A stretch of 5,004 nucleotides of DNA from Acidisphaera sp035272265 (lineage in GTDB: Bacteria > Pseudomonadota > Alphaproteobacteria > Acetobacterales > Acetobacteraceae): positions 1 to 5,004 of the forward strand of contig DATEQV010000540.1 in the NCBI GenBank assembly GCA_035272265.1, written 5' to 3'. Below the pieces are notes generated by a model that saw only the letters and a list, made by a program, of their open reading frames with translations, was not told the origin of the DNA and ran no database searches. The position numbers and the translations under genes were made by a program. Shown one piece after another: positions 4,374 through 5,004 of this stretch. Each line of letters starts with the position of its first letter. The stretch's first letter is position 1.

Positions 4374-5004
4374 CTAAGCCGCCAGCGAGGCATCGCTCAG
4401 ATGCAGCCCCACCGTCTCCGCACCGTTGTACACCTCGGCGCGCAGATGCCCCGCCAGGTGCAGCAGCCGCCCGTCCTGCGCCAGAAGCGCCGACGCAAGC
4501 GCGCCCTCGCCGGCGCGGAACAGCACCGCCTTCAACCGCCCACCGTCCTCGCCCTCGACAAAGGCTCGCACCGTGCCGCCGTCGCGCCCCACCCGGTCGG
4601 CGCGCGACACGCGGCAACGCGCCAGCGCGAACACCGGCTCGTCGTTGCCGTTGCCGAACGGCGCCAGCCGCGCCACCTCGCCCGCCAGCGCGCAGGTCGC
4701 CGCCGCGACCGACAGCGTACCGGCCACCGGCAGGTCCGCCGCCGCCGGCAGCAACGCCGCCGCCGCTAGGCGGTCGTTCAGCCACGCGTGGAACTCCGCC
4801 AGACGCGCCACGGCGAACGAGAAACCGGCCGCCATCGCATGGCCGCCGCCGGTCAGCAGCAGCCCAGCCTGACGCGCCGCGATCACCGCGCCGCCCAGAT
4901 CGAGCCCCGGCACCGAACGGCCCGACCCTTTCGCCACGCCATCGGCGATCGCGGCCACGCACGCCGGACGGTTCTGCCGCTCGCGGATGCGCCCGGCGAC
5001 GATG
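4374..5004 (-). CDS. recJ: single-stranded-DNA-specific exonuclease RecJ, C-terminal part
   Basis: The last 209 residues of RecJ; the frame is open to the right edge and the first two thirds lie outside the window. RecJ is a cytoplasmic, Mn/Mg-dependent 5'-3' exonuclease on single-stranded DNA, acting in recombinational repair and mismatch repair. Numbered from the window edge, GSGRS (26-30) and GGGHAMAAG (52-60) are hallmarks of the DHHA1 domain. PFGNGNDEPVF (115-125) is the usual RecJ motif leading to the OB-fold, which runs on through GRLKAVLFR and ends VYNGAETVGLHLSDAS. The phosphoesterase DHH motifs would be in the missing part. The stop is TAG at 4376-4374. The frame is intact with very high G/C in third positions, consistent with a housekeeping gene on the chromosomal side of the insertion. 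Confidence 0.95.
   Translation of the reverse strand, partial: IVAGRIRERQNRPACVAAIADGVAKGSGRSVPGLDLGGAVIAARQAGLLLTGGGHAMAAGFSFAVARLAEFHAWLNDRLAAAALLPAAADLPVAGTLSVAAATCALAGEVARLAPFGNGNDEPVFALARCRVSRADRVGRDGGTVRAFVEGEDGGRLKAVLFRAGEGALASALLAQDGRLLHLAGHLRAEVYNGAETVGLHLSDASLAA

Overview
The window is GC-rich, roughly 65% by eye. It looks like the junction between a bacterial chromosome and an integrated mobile element. The recJ tail, the tRNA-Glu and the P4-type integrase resemble alphaproteobacterial sequences (Sphingomonadales or Rhodospirillales/Acetobacterales), but that assignment is inferred from protein flavour and base composition, not from a marker gene.

Right side, chromosomal backbone (about 4239-5004, minus strand): the C-terminal third of recJ, then 59 bp, then an intact tRNA-Glu(TTC) with its CCA encoded. 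Both point leftward.

Element boundary (about 4096-4238): the gap between tRNA-Glu and the integrase fits the attachment region of an island inserted at the tRNA 3' end. It holds a perfect 12-bp inverted repeat with a 59-bp spacer, a hairpin just after the tRNA, and an 18-bp segment matching the tRNA-Glu T-arm at 16 positions, directly before the most likely integrase start.

Element interior (1 to about 4095): a tyrosine integrase of the P4/CP4-57 type on the minus strand has all its catalytic residues. Facing it and ending 50 bp away is a 119-aa excisionase/AlpA-like helix-turn-helix protein. To the left, about 1 kb (1441-2485) has no convincing gene. It carries four copies of an 11-mer (GCCGTTCGCAA, the last matching 10 of 11), an exact 10-bp palindrome, a 22-bp near-perfect palindrome and a cluster of perfect small hairpins. 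A regulatory, replication or recombination locus, or a decayed region, would all fit. Next is a 414-aa Fic-domain protein (minus strand) with a canonical AMP-transferase motif and an N-terminal autoinhibitory motif (class II Fic). At the left edge the tail of an unrecognised plus-strand gene converges on fic.

How the parts fit: integrase and the excisionase-like protein would integrate and excise the element at tRNA-Glu, and Fic is probably cargo. The far attachment site is not in the window, so the element extends to the left. I see no CRISPR array, rRNA or insertion sequence, and no clearly new multigene system. The most unusual parts are the structured, repeat-bearing 1-kb region and the inverted repeat in the attachment region.
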